The notes beneath the pieces are model-generated. The model saw only the letters and a program-made list of their open reading frames with translations, ran no database searches and was not told the DNA's origin. Below, one piece after another: positions 20,986 to 32,598 of a DNA stretch of 64,000 nt; within the stretch, counting starts at the first letter, position 1; each line of letters begins with the position of its first letter. This DNA comes from Topomyia yanbarensis. Its lineage: Eukaryota > Arthropoda > Insecta > Diptera > Culicidae. The stretch lies in assembly GCF_030247195.1 (NCBI RefSeq), contig NC_080672.1:159161167-159225166 (forward strand). Direction: 5' to 3'. A program made the position numbers and the translations under genes.

Positions 20986-22177
20986 AGAAGTGCAATGTGA
21001 TACCGTTCTGTCGAAACAGGCACGTCGTAACTTTCGATTATAGAATGGCAGAAAGTAGTATCAACCGAGTTAATACGATAAAGGATCTAGGCATTCTCCT
21101 CGATAATAAACTAAATTTCGCGCAGTACATTGCAATGACTACAGCCAAGGCCTATGCCGTGCTGGGATTCATTAAACGAAACACGCATCAATTCAGTGAT
21201 ATTTATTGCCTAAAAACGCTCTTTTGTGCACTCGTGCGTAGCATCCTGGGGTACGGCGTGCTTGTGTGGGCGCCTTATCATGCTGTGCAAATCAATCGCG
21301 TAGAACGAATTCAGCGTCACTTTGTTCGATACGCGTCACTTTCTGCGACTACTGCTATGGACTGATCCTGTTTGACTACCGCCGTATGAACAACGATGCA
21401 ACCTTCTACGTTGCAAGTCGGAGGATAATGCTGCAACGGCTCTTTGTGTTTGATCTTCTCGGAAACAATGTTGATAGCTTCGAGTTGCTGAGCCAGGTTC
21501 GCATCAACGTACCACCTAGACCCACCAGACGAACTGATTTCTTTCGGACTCCTATATATCGTACACTTTTTGCTCAGAACAATCCGTTCAATGTGTGCTG
21601 TCGTAATTTTAATGATGTAGCTAACCTGTATGATTTTAACATAACCAAGACTACTTTTAAACATAGAATTAGTAATAATTAAGGAACTGTCTGTACGAAT
21701 ACTTCGAAAACCAGTATAAATAAATAAATAAATAAAACCTTCGGCGGAACCGGAAGTATCGGGAAAGAGGCTAAGTTCTTGAATTGAATTCACTTCTGCT
21801 TCTTGGAAATGTCTGACTCTATTTTCTCAAATTTAGTCTCAAATGAAAGCTACAGCATCCCTTATGACTGCTAATAAATTTCATTGGAATCGGAGCTCTA
21901 TTTCCCGTGTTACGGATTGAAGTATACGGTCACATGCGAAATTCCCATGCAAACCGATATAATCATTATATCTAAATGATGCAAAACTAATTGAAATGAG
22001 TTCTAAATTGCTTGAAATTGTTGGCCCAAATCACTAATTACAAATCAAAGGCTCCTTGACCACATTGAGAACTGTTGACGATCCCAAAAACTCGAGGAAA
22101 TAGCCAAGTTCCAAAATTAGAATCACACCTGTTTCTCATATATTGCTGATTCGATTCTCACAAGCTTAGTTTTAAAT

Positions 22178-22403
22178 CCAGGGGGAGGGTCCTGGGGGTC
22201 CGGCCCCCTCCGAAAATTTTCAACTTGTTGAGTAATTTAAAACTAGCTTCAATTTTATATTACTTTCAAACATAAAATCATTTCAAACCAAATTTGACCT
22301 CCAAAACTGACTTTCATTAAATGAGGTTTTGATGCATGCACAATGTTCATTCCAAAATCAAAATTTCGGACCCCTCCCGATTTTTTTTCTGGATCCGCTC
22401 CTG
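22178..22403 (-). mobile_element. hAT-type MITE, CAGGAGCGGATCCAG family, copy 2
   Basis: Inverse orientation to 740-991. The right end reads CTGGATCCGCTCCTG, while the left end has lost about 11 bp of its TIR and begins 'ccagggggagggtcc'. The flank tcttaaat (22404-22411) matches ttttaaat (22170-22177) at 7 of 8 positions. It carries the same subterminal 'ggggtccggccccctccgaaaatttt'-type sequence as copy 1 at both scales. Noncoding. Confidence 0.75.
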
Positions 22404-22473
22404 TCTTAAATGAAGGGTATAGTATTCACATTGATTGCTACCGAATTTCATTTGAACGAAATGAAAATGGACT

Positions 22474-25400
22474 GTTTTTTTCCATTTCGTTTATTTGATA
22501 GGCACAAATGCGTTAGCTTGGCGGTGCCGAATTCTTTTGTTTTTACATTTTGAATATCTTAAAACTAGGAGGTTACAATGTTGAAATATTTTTTTTATAA
22601 AAGAGAAAAAATTTACAGCTATCTTAAGACTAGAAAAAAAAATCTATATATAAGAGAGGGGGCAAAAGATTTTTTTTTTATGAAAAATTTTAAAACAAGA
22701 AATTCAATAGTAATAGTTTTTTAGGAAATATTTACAGTTATCTTAAAACTAACAATATAGTTTGGTACACAAAAGGGGGAACAAATATTTATGAAAAATT
22801 TCACAGATGTTTTAAAACTGGGGATACAATTCTATTTACAAGATGGGGGACAACAGTTTTAACAAAGAGTAGAAATTACAACTATCTTAAAACTAGGAAT
22901 ACGGAATACAAATTTGATTTTTTATCGGATACTTATGCTTGGTCATTTCCAAAATCGGTGTAGAAGTACAACAACTACAAGGACAGGGGAGAGAAGGCGT
23001 AGATGGTGACCGGTAGAGAAGAGCAAAACTTGCAACTTTCGGGCAAACGGGAGATCAGCGAAACAAATTTGCGCCTCAGTCTAGTAGGTCGGATTGGCGG
23101 ATGGTATTCTTCGGACCCGCGGGGAATCCTTCAAAGGGAATCCTTCGGACCTCGAGTCGCTCTCGCTTCAGATTCCGTAGTGATAAGGGCGACGGCGGTT
23201 ACATAGTGGCAGTCTGAAGCATATCGGTTCCACACGGCAAGAGGAAACTTCTAAAAACGAGAAATAAAAAGAGAGGGGCTAAATTGGGATATTTATCGTT
23301 TTTATGAAAGTATAAATAAGGGACATATAGGGGAAATCACGATTTGCCAGCATATCTCGGACTGGGACATTGGGTGGTCTACCTCGGGCCCGAAGGGAAT
23401 CCTTTAACTGAGACCTGGCGTCCAAATACCCGGCGCATACCCAGACAACGTGCTCGATGTCATGATAGCCCTCGTCACAAGCGCACAGACTACTCTCCGC
23501 AAGCCCAATACGCCGCAAATGTGCATCTAAGGTGTAGTGGTTGGACATAAGTCGGGACATTACACGAATAAAATCCCGACCCACATCCATCCCCCTGAAC
23601 CATGGTTTCGTTGATACCTTTGGGATAATCGAATGTAGCCATCGTCCAAGTTCACCATTGCTCCACGAGGTTTGCCAACTGTTGAGTGTCCTCTGACGAC
23701 AAATACTAAAAAATTCGTTGAAGCAGATTGGTCTTTCGTATATGTCACCATTTAATGCGCCCACCTTTGCTAATGAGTCGGCCTTTTCATTGCCCGGGAT
23801 AGAACAATGAGAGGGGACCCAAACAAAGGTAATCTGATAAGATTTTTCAGATAACGTACACAAGGACTCCTGTATCTTCCCCAGAAAATACGGGAATTGC
23901 TTTTTAGGCTTCACTGCACGAAGAGCCTCGATAGAGCTGAGGCTGTCCGAAATGATGAAGTAGTGATCTGTGGGCAGAGTGTCGATGATCCCAAGGGTGT
24001 ACTGAATTGCAGCTAACTCTGCGACGTAAACTGAAGCAGGATTATTGAGCTTGAATGAAGCGGTGATAGTATTGTTGAAGATACCGAAGCCAGTGGACCC
24101 ATCGAGATTTGATCCGTCAGTGTAGAACATTTTGTCACAGTCGACTTCTCGGAATTTATTATAAAATATATTGGGGATCACTTGAGGGCGTATATGGTCC
24201 GTGATTCCACGAATCTCTTCCTTCATGGATGTGTCGAAGAATACAGTAGAATCAGAAGTATCTAGGAAACGAACACGGTTGGGAGTATATGGCGAAGGAT
24301 TAATGCTCTGTGCCATGTAGTCGAAGTACAAGGACATACATCGGGTTTGAGAATTAAGCTCGACGAGCCTCTCGAAGTTTTCAATCACCAACGGGTTCAG
24401 AATGTCGCATCGGATGAGCAATCGATATGAGAGTTCCCAAAATCGATTTTTTAGCGGAAGAACGCCCGCCAGCACTTCGAGACTCATCGTATGGGTCGAA
24501 TGCATGCAACCCAAGGCAGTGCGCAAGCAACGATACTGGATTCTCTCCAGTTTGATGAAGTGTATGTTCGCAGCGGAGCGGAAACAGAAACACCCGTACT
24601 CCATCACCGACAATATCGTTGTTTTGTACAACCTGATCAGGTCTCCTGGGTGAGCACCCCACCATGTTCCAGTTATTGTTCGGAGAAAATTGATCCTTTG
24701 TTGGCATTTCTGTTTCAGATACCTAATGTGACACCTTTAGAGTCGAACCAGACCCCGAGATATTTAAATGTGAAAACCTGGTTGATCGTTGCACCCATTA
24801 ATAGAAGGTGGAGTTGCGCCGGCTCACGCTTCCTAGAAAAAACAACCAACTCAGTTTTCTCCGTGGAGAACTCAATACCCAGCTGAAGAGCCCAAGCAGA
24901 CAAATTGTCCAAGGTATTTTGTAATGGTCCTTGCAAGTCGGCAGCTTTGGGCCCTGTAACAGAGACCACCCCGTCGTCTGCAAGTTGCCTTAGCGTGCAT
25001 GAATTGGCAAGACAATCGTCAATGTCATTCACGTAAAAATTGTAGAGCAGGGGACTTAGACATGAGCCCTGGGGAAGACCCATGTAGCTAAATCGCGATA
25101 TTGTTAAATCGCCATGCGAAAAGTGCATGTGCTTTTCAGACAACAGGTTTAGCAAAAAGTTATTTAAAATTGGTGAAAGACCATGCTGGTGCAGCTTCTC
25201 TGACAGAATGTTGATAGAAACTGAGTCAAAAGCCCCCTTAATATCCAAGAAGACTGATGCCATCTGCTCTTTGTTAGCATAGGCCATTTGGATTTCTGTA
25301 GAAAGCAACGCAAGGCAATCGTTCGTCCCTTTGCCTTTGCGGAAACCAAATTGTGTATCTGACAGTAAGCCATTTGCTTCAATCCAATTGTCGAGGCGAA

Positions 25401-26329
25401 ACAAGATCATTTTCTCGAACAACTTCCGAATACAGGACAGCATTGCAATCGGCCGATACGAGTTGTGGTCGGAGGCTGGTTTTCCTGGTTTTTGAATGGC
25501 GATGACCTTCACTTGCCTCCAGTCATGAGGGACAATGTTACCCTCAAGAAACTTGTTAAATAAGTTCAGCAAGCGCCTTTTTGCAGTGTCAGGCAGATTC
25601 TTCAGCAAGTTGAATTTGATTCTGTCTAACCCTGGGGCGTTATTGTTGCATGATAAGAGAGCAAGTGAAAACTCCACCATCGAAAACGGTATTTCGTTCG
25701 CGGTATCGGGAGGAGACGCGGCGCGGCACGTTTTCTGTACCGGGACAGAGTCCGGACAGATCTTCTTGGCGAAAGCGAATATCCAACGGTTTGAATATTC
25801 CACGTTCTCGTTGGTACTATTACGGTTACGCATACGTCGAGCCGTACCCCAAAGAGTGCTCATCGCTGTTTCTCTCGTTAACCCGTCGACGAACCGGCGC
25901 CAATAACTGCGTTTTTTGGCTTTCATTAAACTCTTCATTCGCCTTTCTAGCGACGCGTACTGTTGATAGCTAGCGGGTAACCCGTCTTCTCGGAAGGCCT
26001 TATATGCAGTGGACTTCTCCGCGTACAGCTCTGAGCACTCTTTATCCCACCACAGTGTGGGAGACCGTCCATGGGTATTCGCGCTGGGTACTGGTTTAGT
26101 CTGAGCTTGATTCGCACTGTCGAGAATCAAGCCAGCCAAAAACCTGTACTCTTCCTCCGGAGGAAGTTCTTGAGTGGATTCGATTTTAACGGATATCGCG
26201 GTCGCGTAACTCTTCCAATCAATGTTCCGTGTGAGGTCATACGAGGCATTGATTGTTTTCGATGGTCTTGAACCGTTAGCAATTGAAATCACGATAGGCA
26301 AATGATCGCTACCGTGGGGATAAGGGATT
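22474..26329 (-). mobile_element. 5'-truncated copy of the I-clade-like LINE
   Basis: Antisense copy of the element at 10735-16860, corresponding to about 13001-16860 of it, so ORF1 and the first two-thirds of the endonuclease are missing. The 3' end (22475 onward) is a T run followed by the same 'catttcgtttatttgatagg' terminus. A 10-bp direct repeat, aaaatggact, flanks it (22464-22473 and 26330-26339). Truncation at the 5' end with retained 3' end and TSD is the expected product of incomplete target-primed reverse transcription. Confidence 0.93.
23279..26329 (-). pseudogene. Truncated, frameshifted LINE ORF2
   Basis: The minus-strand frame enters at the endonuclease SDHLPI motif (just inside 26329), keeps the whole RT including LADD, then loses frame. 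Relative to the intact copy, 10 nt (acctggggat) are missing at about 24731, within codons for FDSKGTWGC. The rest of the RT C-terminus and the RNase H continue in another frame to the stop at 23279, with all five RNase H residues preserved. Over the last ~450 residues I count about 14 substitutions against the intact copy. Nonfunctional because of the truncation and the 10-nt deletion. Confidence 0.92.
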
Positions 26330-26850
26330 AAAATGGACTTCGGCAAATGTGTGTGCTCATGAGTGTATATGTGTGTATGTATATTATCAACAATCGCACA
26401 TCGGTTAGCCGAAGATAACCGAACCGATGTTTTTAAACTTAGTCTCAAATGAAAGGCATAGGTTTCTATGGAAATTGTTTCTGACACAACATCCGGTTGC
26501 GGAGTTACTGGATGAGAAGTGCGGTAATACTGGAAATCACTATGCAAACTGGAACCGCCCTAGGTATCAGATACAAAACTGATTAAAATTAGTATTAAAT
26601 TACATAGATCTGCAGGCCAGTAGTCATTTTTATCACATTGACCACCTAGGACGGTCTTGACCCCCGGAGAACTTGCCAATGTTCACAATAAATTTCACAC
26701 CGATTCCTCATAAAATTCATGACAGATGTCCACCATCTTCCATATTTGAAATGAATGATGAAATGCTTCAATTGGCTGCTGTTGAATTTCATCCCGATCT
26801 GATTTTAGTTGTTTAGTGTGGTCTCATAGAGATTTTCCACATACCTCTTC

Positions 26851-28110
26851 CATCATAATACCAAAAACAACAAAATGTGTTCAACTATGGCAAATAAATG
26901 AGTTTCGACCGAAGTTCTGGCAACATTGCCCACACCGACTGAAATGAACTTTGTGTACTTTTGGTTTCGAGTTATTAGTTTCTCAATTACAAAGTATGTT
27001 CGTTGGGCTGCTATAATGCGGAGCTTAATCCTGATGCATCCTAAATTTGTAGCTACTATCATTTATAAATAATTATTGCACAACTAGCTGTCGGCTCTTT
27101 TAATATACACATCCCAAGTAACAATTGAAGTTTTATAGCATGCTACAAGTGCAATCTAAGTTTTATGAGTTGCTATAAAACTACCATAAAAAAAATTGAT
27201 CAAACTCTGGAAACATTCAACCTAAAGTTAGAAGCGAAAGTTTGAAAAGAAAAATGGTAAAGCAATAGTAAAAATTGACCATTGCTCCAAACATCAGATG
27301 ACTCGAGAACTAGAACACCGTCTGTGGTTTGTTTAATGGTGGAAGAAGAAATCTATCGAGTAAAATTAACAACTCGTGGCCTAACAACAAGAAGAGTATC
27401 AACACTTCATTACTTGTAAAGTGTATTGTGACTCAAGGATTCTCTTCATAATTGGTAGATGTTCCTAAACTATGCAGAAATTCCCACAAATTTGTTCTAT
27501 TTTGTTGAAGTTTACAAAATCGAACGAAAAAAAAGATGGGTAGGTAATGTCAGAGACATAACCGAAGTGAAGTAGAATACACATAGGCTGTTAATTCGAA
27601 TGCTGCTATTTTTGCTACCTTCTGCATTAAAATCAGTTATTTCGATATTTGTTATGATGTATTGTGCCCCGTTGTTGTGGTGCATTTTACCCCTGCACAG
27701 GTGTGTTTTGGCCTGCCCAATTTTCAAAGAGCAATTTATAATGATTTTGAAAAATTGAATATTTTTCATGTTCCTGAATATTTTGCAAAGCGATTGTGAT
27801 TTCAGAGTAACATGTTGGCTAAATGATATCATTAATTAAATTCTCCCAATTGATGGTCTTTAACTAAGTTATGATTATATTTTCTTAGGGGTGTATTTTA
27901 TCCCATCTACCTCTACATACGCTTGCATTACATTCACATGAATCACTTGCGACGCGTTTGTGAAAATGGAATCTTTGATCATACCTTGAAAATTTCAAAC
28001 GTGCACCCGAAACACATGCGTTGCAAAGTTCAAATGTTAGGTTTGTTCCAAAGATTCGAGTAGGTAATTACCAACTCGATTATTTTCAAGTGGATAGTAC
28101 CAAGGAGCTT
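26851..28110. other. No gene identified; AT-rich intergenic
   Basis: Only short open frames without motifs. No inverted termini or TSDs were noticed. Confidence 0.5.
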
Positions 28111-28288
28111 GCATTTTATTTTTATTTTTTATTTCGATTATAGAGGTTTTAACCTTAAGATCATTGCCTCTTCGGGTTAGAAAAATCTCTTATGACAAAT
28201 TTCTAACCCTATGTGCGTGGTCGGGACTAGAACCCAGGTGCGCTGCGTACAAGGCAATCGATTTACCAACTACGCTACGCCCACCCCT
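28111..28288 (-). mobile_element. tRNA-derived SINE, Feilai-like
   Basis: On the minus strand the head is tRNA-like: A-box-type 'tagcgtagttggtaa' and B-box-type 'gggttctagtcccga' (pol III internal promoter). The body 'gggttagaaa...taacccgaagaggcaatg' follows, and the A-rich tail (28111-28135 on the plus strand as T/A) ends it. Flanking ggagctt lies at 28104-28110 and 28289-28295. This is the layout of Feilai, the tRNA-related SINE of Aedes. The family name is from recognition, not a search. Confidence 0.85.
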
Positions 28289-28585
28289 GGAGCTTTTATT
28301 CTCAGGTGATACGATCCTCGAAATCACCGATCAGCCATGTTGGTTCTAGAAACGACAGCTAACAACATTGTTTACTACATCCCCATGCATGTTTGCTTGG
28401 ATTTCAGTATGTAAACAAAGTTGTTCGCCGTCATTTTCTACTCCGCAGCTTGCTGCACGCTTACCTCACTCCTCACCTGGTTACTGCTAAAGACGAATCA
28501 CCTTATAACTCTAAGCACCTTGGATAGTACTACCTTTACTACTCATATTACCCACCGGCCCTGATTATTGAATATTTCATTACAC

Positions 28586-29169
28586 ATAGGGGAACCCGGG
28601 GCTATTAAGAGAGTGGGGGTAATTCGGACTCCCTCGATTTCTCAGAAAATCGTAAGACTTTAGGACTGTCGTACATATTCGTGGAACCGCTATTCTAAAA
28701 CATTAATTTTGACAGCCGAATCTAATTATTTGTTTTTTTTTAGAAAGGCGATACAACGTGTTTCATTTTTTTGCCATCCTCTAAACAAAAATCACTGTTA
28801 TGCAAAAACCGTAATTAAAGCAACTTTAAAAATTGAAAAATGAAAGTTATGTATTTTAGAAAGCTTGAGGCTCTTATTCTATGGAATGATTTTTGTTTGG
28901 GTGAAAACACAGATATTTTGAAGGCGCTAACCACTTTTGTGCGAAATGAGCGTACGGGGCTATTCGGACCCACTATTCTATCAAACACCGTTTAGCGGCT
29001 TGCGGCTTCGCCGGCGATTGCACATTGTAAAAGGATGGAAAAACGCACAGTTTTGCAAATCGCCACCTAGCGCTGCCATGGAGTGGTGCAAATGATAATT
29101 TTTTTCACATCCGTACACCTAAAAAGGCGATTTTCTTAGGTAGGTCCGAATAGCCCCGGGTTCCCCTAT
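28586..29169. mobile_element. MITE with 21-bp perfect TIRs (584 bp)
   Basis: The termini 28586-28606 (starting ATAGGGGAACCCGGGGC) and 29149-29169 (ending GCCCCGGGTTCCCCTAT) are exact reverse complements. Internal repeats of the terminal theme, 'ggggtaattcggactcc' (28617) and 'ggggctattcggaccc' (28957), occur. Noncoding. TSD not resolved, since the TIR may extend through the adjacent aca/tgt. Superfamily not assigned. Confidence 0.85.
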
Positions 29170-30374
29170 GTATAGTGGGATCGAAATGCATTCACTTGAA
29201 TATTTTTAGAAATAGGCCACTTTAAAATATGGCATGTACAAATTATGTAAATTAAGGGCCAAATCAGATAACAAATAGTTTTTGGACTTACTGTAAATTG
29301 TACTTACTTTACAGTTAAGAGCCAGCAGATGGACATTTGCGCGTGGAATGTCAGCATTAAAGAGTTAAGACGAATACCCTATGCATAATATGGTCAAACC
29401 TTCACCAAGCAGGTTTTTTAGCGTGGAGTTTTCGCAATAACCCTGCAATTGCCACGTATGATAATAACCCACAACGAATGTAGTGCCAGGAAGCGATGCC
29501 ACATATTTTTTATGAAATGTCTGCGGAAGAATAATTAAAATGTCTGTAAATGTCTCTAGATGGCTGTGTAAATCCTAGTTACACTAGAATATTAATTTAA
29601 AAATAGATTGAAATTAGAATACTATTAATGAAGGAATCACTCGTAGTCGAATACAGTTATTCTAGTACAATTTTACTAAATACTATTACCCTTTTAAAAG
29701 TCTGTAGATTTCTTGCTACGTCTGTAGGAGGCTATCAAAAGTCTGTAGAATTCCGATATGTCTGTAAATCCCGTCATACATGCAGCAGTTATACAATTAA
29801 AATGTGTTTATAACAGCATATACATAGATGATAGGTAAAAAGCTATCCCAGTTTGCCCCGAGTATCAAATCAACGGCAGAAACATATTATATCAGTATCC
29901 AATAAGCCAACATCATCTCCTTCACACAACACAACAACCAATGCTATTAAAATCGTCATCGTCAATCATACTACCGCTTGCCAAAAGAAAATTAACCAAA
30001 TGATGGATTTATCTGAGCCCGCCACGCATAATTTAAAGAACAAGAGAGCGGGGTCTTTCGCACTCAACCACCCCTTCGCACGCGCACACTTGCAATCCGC
30101 ATATTGAACTCCGAAAAAAGAGCGTTCTGCTTTTTCTGCGATGTGCGCTGATCATTGTATGCACGCCACGCCTGTGCATCATTGGGTGGAATGATGCCTG
30201 GCGGCAGTCATTGAATATATTCCAACCGAAGAGTTTGAGCTGACACAAAACGTAGCAGCTACTAGGAGATCAGAAAGCACACTGACGAATTTACTCTTAT
30301 GTGCCGTTTTTTATACCTGGCGAGGTTCATTTGATAACAAAGAGGCAGTCCTAACAACGCTCGCTGCTTGGTTG
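29170..30374. other. No gene identified
   Basis: AT-rich with a slightly GC-richer patch at about 30005-30200. Short open frames there carry no recognisable motif. Confidence 0.5.
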
Positions 30375-30601
30375 AATTCTCGACAAAACTATGATTACGG
30401 CCTAAAAGCCAACTGTCAAAATCCATTTTGGATGGAAATTCCGGACAATCACAGATGTTGGTAGTAAACGAAAGAGAAAGTTTTCTCTTTCATAAACTGT
30501 TGTGAACTGTGTTCGACTGGTAACGGTTTGTCTGGAATTTCCATTCAAAGTGGATTTTGACAGTTGGCTTTTAGGCCGTAATCATATGTTTGTTGAGAAT
30601 T
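30375..30601. mobile_element. Palindromic MITE, TCTCGACAAA family, copy 2
   Basis: The left end AATTCTCGACAAAACTATGA and the right end (reverse complement AATTCTCAACAAACATATGA) pair, and pairing extends through GGCCTAAAAGCCAACTGTCA on both sides. The centre has 'gaaagagaaagttttctctttc'. It shares termini and centre with 9649-9869, giving two dispersed copies of one family. The next ~400 bp (30602-31006) hold nothing recognisable. Confidence 0.75.
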
Positions 30602-31006
30602 GTACGGACCAATCAGCGCAGATAATTACCACCTTTACAAATTACATTATATTCGTTATCTATAATAGACGTACATTTTACGGCATCAAATACAATATAC
30701 GTGCACATATTTCCGATCAGATAGTGCAAAAATATAGCGATTTCGATCAGTACAACGGAAGTTAATCGCATTTGAAGACTGGGAAAATATCTCAGCAGAA
30801 ATTTTTGAAAAAGGACCCCCATATTGAAACGTTAGAAGTATTCTACTTAAAAAAATCTTCTAGTTGTACGTTTGTACTATCCAGGGCACGTACTACCGAG
30901 GTATATCACATAATAATACACATGAATTAAGAAAACTGTCAAAACTAAGATTGGTCATATTTCATTTTCGCCGCACTTACCATATTACCACGCAATTGCG
31001 GCATAG

Positions 31007-32313
31007 TAGGGAAATTATGGTTAAAAGCGACACCTTAAGCTTAACACTTTTTCTGGGTTACCACGAAACCAATAAAATTATAATTTCTACGCATAATTCT
31101 TCTTAAGAAAATTTTTAACAAGGCTTAATTTTGACAGTGCTTCGAAAAATTAATTTCATTAAAAACTATTGGTTGTAAAACTTGGAAAACAAAGTGACTT
31201 TTTGTAGGCACTGCGGGTAAAACCGACACCCCATAGGGGTAAGATCGACACCCCCTTTAATTTATTTTCTCTCCACTTTATAAAAATCTTTATCTTTATT
31301 AAAAATGAAATATATACGTGAGTATGTATGATGCAAATATGTGCTTTTAGTTGCTTCATCATGTAGTGAGGGGAAGAGAGATCAAAAGCGCAGTGATATA
31401 AACAAGAGTATTTTATGCTATAGGATTATTTCTTGGCATGGATATTTCCAAGTAATCCTTACGCACATCATTGCAACCTTCAGTGTCATTTTATTTCGTA
31501 AGAGAAGTTTTGTAAGTGTTCTATTTTCTGCTAATAGGATTTATTCACTTATAAGTAACAAACACTTCTCAGTGAAACTACCTGTTTCAGATATTGATTT
31601 TTTAGGACACTAATCATCAACGAGCCACCGGGGTATACAAAATATCATTGTCTCACTGTGATAAAGTTTATCTAGAACAAATCAAGAGAACACTAGGAAT
31701 TCGGTTTGGCGAGCTTTTTGCAGAAATATCAAAAGCTTCAATAGATTCTGATAAGCAAAAATTCCAATTTTTGATTTTTTAAAAAGACTTATAAGAAATA
31801 AACACAATAAAAGTATTTCTGTGTATTTCTGCTATTACTATAGTGTGCTAATAGTGTAAGTGAAGTGTCACCAAGATCTCCAGCATTTTGTAATGAATCG
31901 CAAATAAACACTTCCATGTTAACAGCATGTACCCCAACCAAAGGGTGTCGGTTTTACCCCAAAAGCAAACTTTTTTAAGCAAAAAAAATTGCATACCTCA
32001 AACTCGTCTTCAATGCACCCAGTTGATCATAGAAAAGGCCAATAATACTGGGAACTGAAAAAAGCGGTGATTTGAAAAGCTTTTGTTCAGTAAAACCTTT
32101 AAATTTACCAACAAAATCTAACATCCAGAAGAGTATGAACGCTGCTGTCACATGTTTTGTTTATTTTTATAACATTCGACCAAATAACGTAAATCCAATT
32201 TGTCTTCAAATGCTCTACATAATCGCACCAATAATAAAGTGTCATAACGAAATTAATAAAAATTGGATTTCTAGGGAAATTTGTGGCCGTTGATTTTACC
32301 CATAATTCCCCTA
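31007..32313. mobile_element. TIR element with subterminal 'gggtaaaaccgacaccc' repeats
   Basis: The left end TAGGGAAATTATGGTTAAAA and the right end (reverse complement TAGGGGAATTATGGGTAAAA) match at about 17 of 20 positions. Inside, gggtaaaaccgacaccc at about 31216 is repeated inverted as gggtgtcggttttacccc at about 31944, plus a partial 'gtaagatcgacaccccc' near 31240. The interior of about 1.3 kb is AT-rich without a recognised transposase. TSD not clear. Confidence 0.55.
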
Positions 32314-32598
32314 AATGTAGTCGCCGCAATCACTTCTTCGCTGATTTAATGAATGGTGAAATAACCCGCCAGCAGTGACATGTGTAAAACGATTTTTCAC
32401 TATTTTCCGATTCTATTCTGACCTCTCGACTTTTGTCAAATTGAAAAACGGAGTTGAGATGAAAGAGCAACTCATTTTGTACCCAATTTAAGATAAATGA
32501 CATGGCAGCTTTTCCGACAAACACTTTACAGTCACAGTCAATAGAAGTAGGCGGAAAGTAAATAACGAAAAAAAATGTCACAGAACCTTCAGCAGCGC

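Larger units (their letters stand above)
18842..21739 (+). pseudogene. CR1/T1/Q-like LINE B, interrupted RT and 3' end
   Basis: A 5'-truncated LINE carrying the RT through to its 3' end. RT landmarks are KCAGPDGLPP (about 19000), WKTVSITPIHKAG, YVDFTKAFDRVPH (to 19421), GVPQGSHLGPLLFILFVND, intact FADD (20140-20151), the thumb IKDLGILLDNKL and the C-terminal LVRSILGYGVLVWAPY. It ends in (ATAA/TAAA)n at 21716-21737, the short-repeat tail typical of CR1-type elements rather than poly(A). It is broken by a frameshift near 19185, TAG 19365-19367, the MITE at 19422-19909, TGA 19939-19941, an insertion at 20280-20985, and a frameshift near 21335. Taking out both insertions with one TSD copy each rejoins the reading frame. 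Confidence 0.9.
21740..26850 (-). repeat. Interspersed repeat family R, copy 3, split by LINE and MITE
   Basis: Family R blocks ('ttagtctcaaatgaaag', 'tccggttgcggagttac', 'gaccacattg', 'cccgagaact'-like) occur at 21740-22463 and resume at 26340-26850. The LINE copy at 22474-26329 and the MITE at 22178-22403 lie within. The TG/TA tract (26350-26383) marks the same part of the element as in the other copies. Noncoding. Confidence 0.6.

Noticed and set aside
26330..26547. N-terminal extension of the truncated ORF2 frame
   Set aside because: The codons before the SDHLPI motif lie in family R sequence beyond the TSD; the frame is open by chance.
28111..28288. Functional tRNA gene
   Set aside because: A and B boxes are present, but the cloverleaf is incomplete and followed by a SINE body, A-rich tail and flanking direct repeat.
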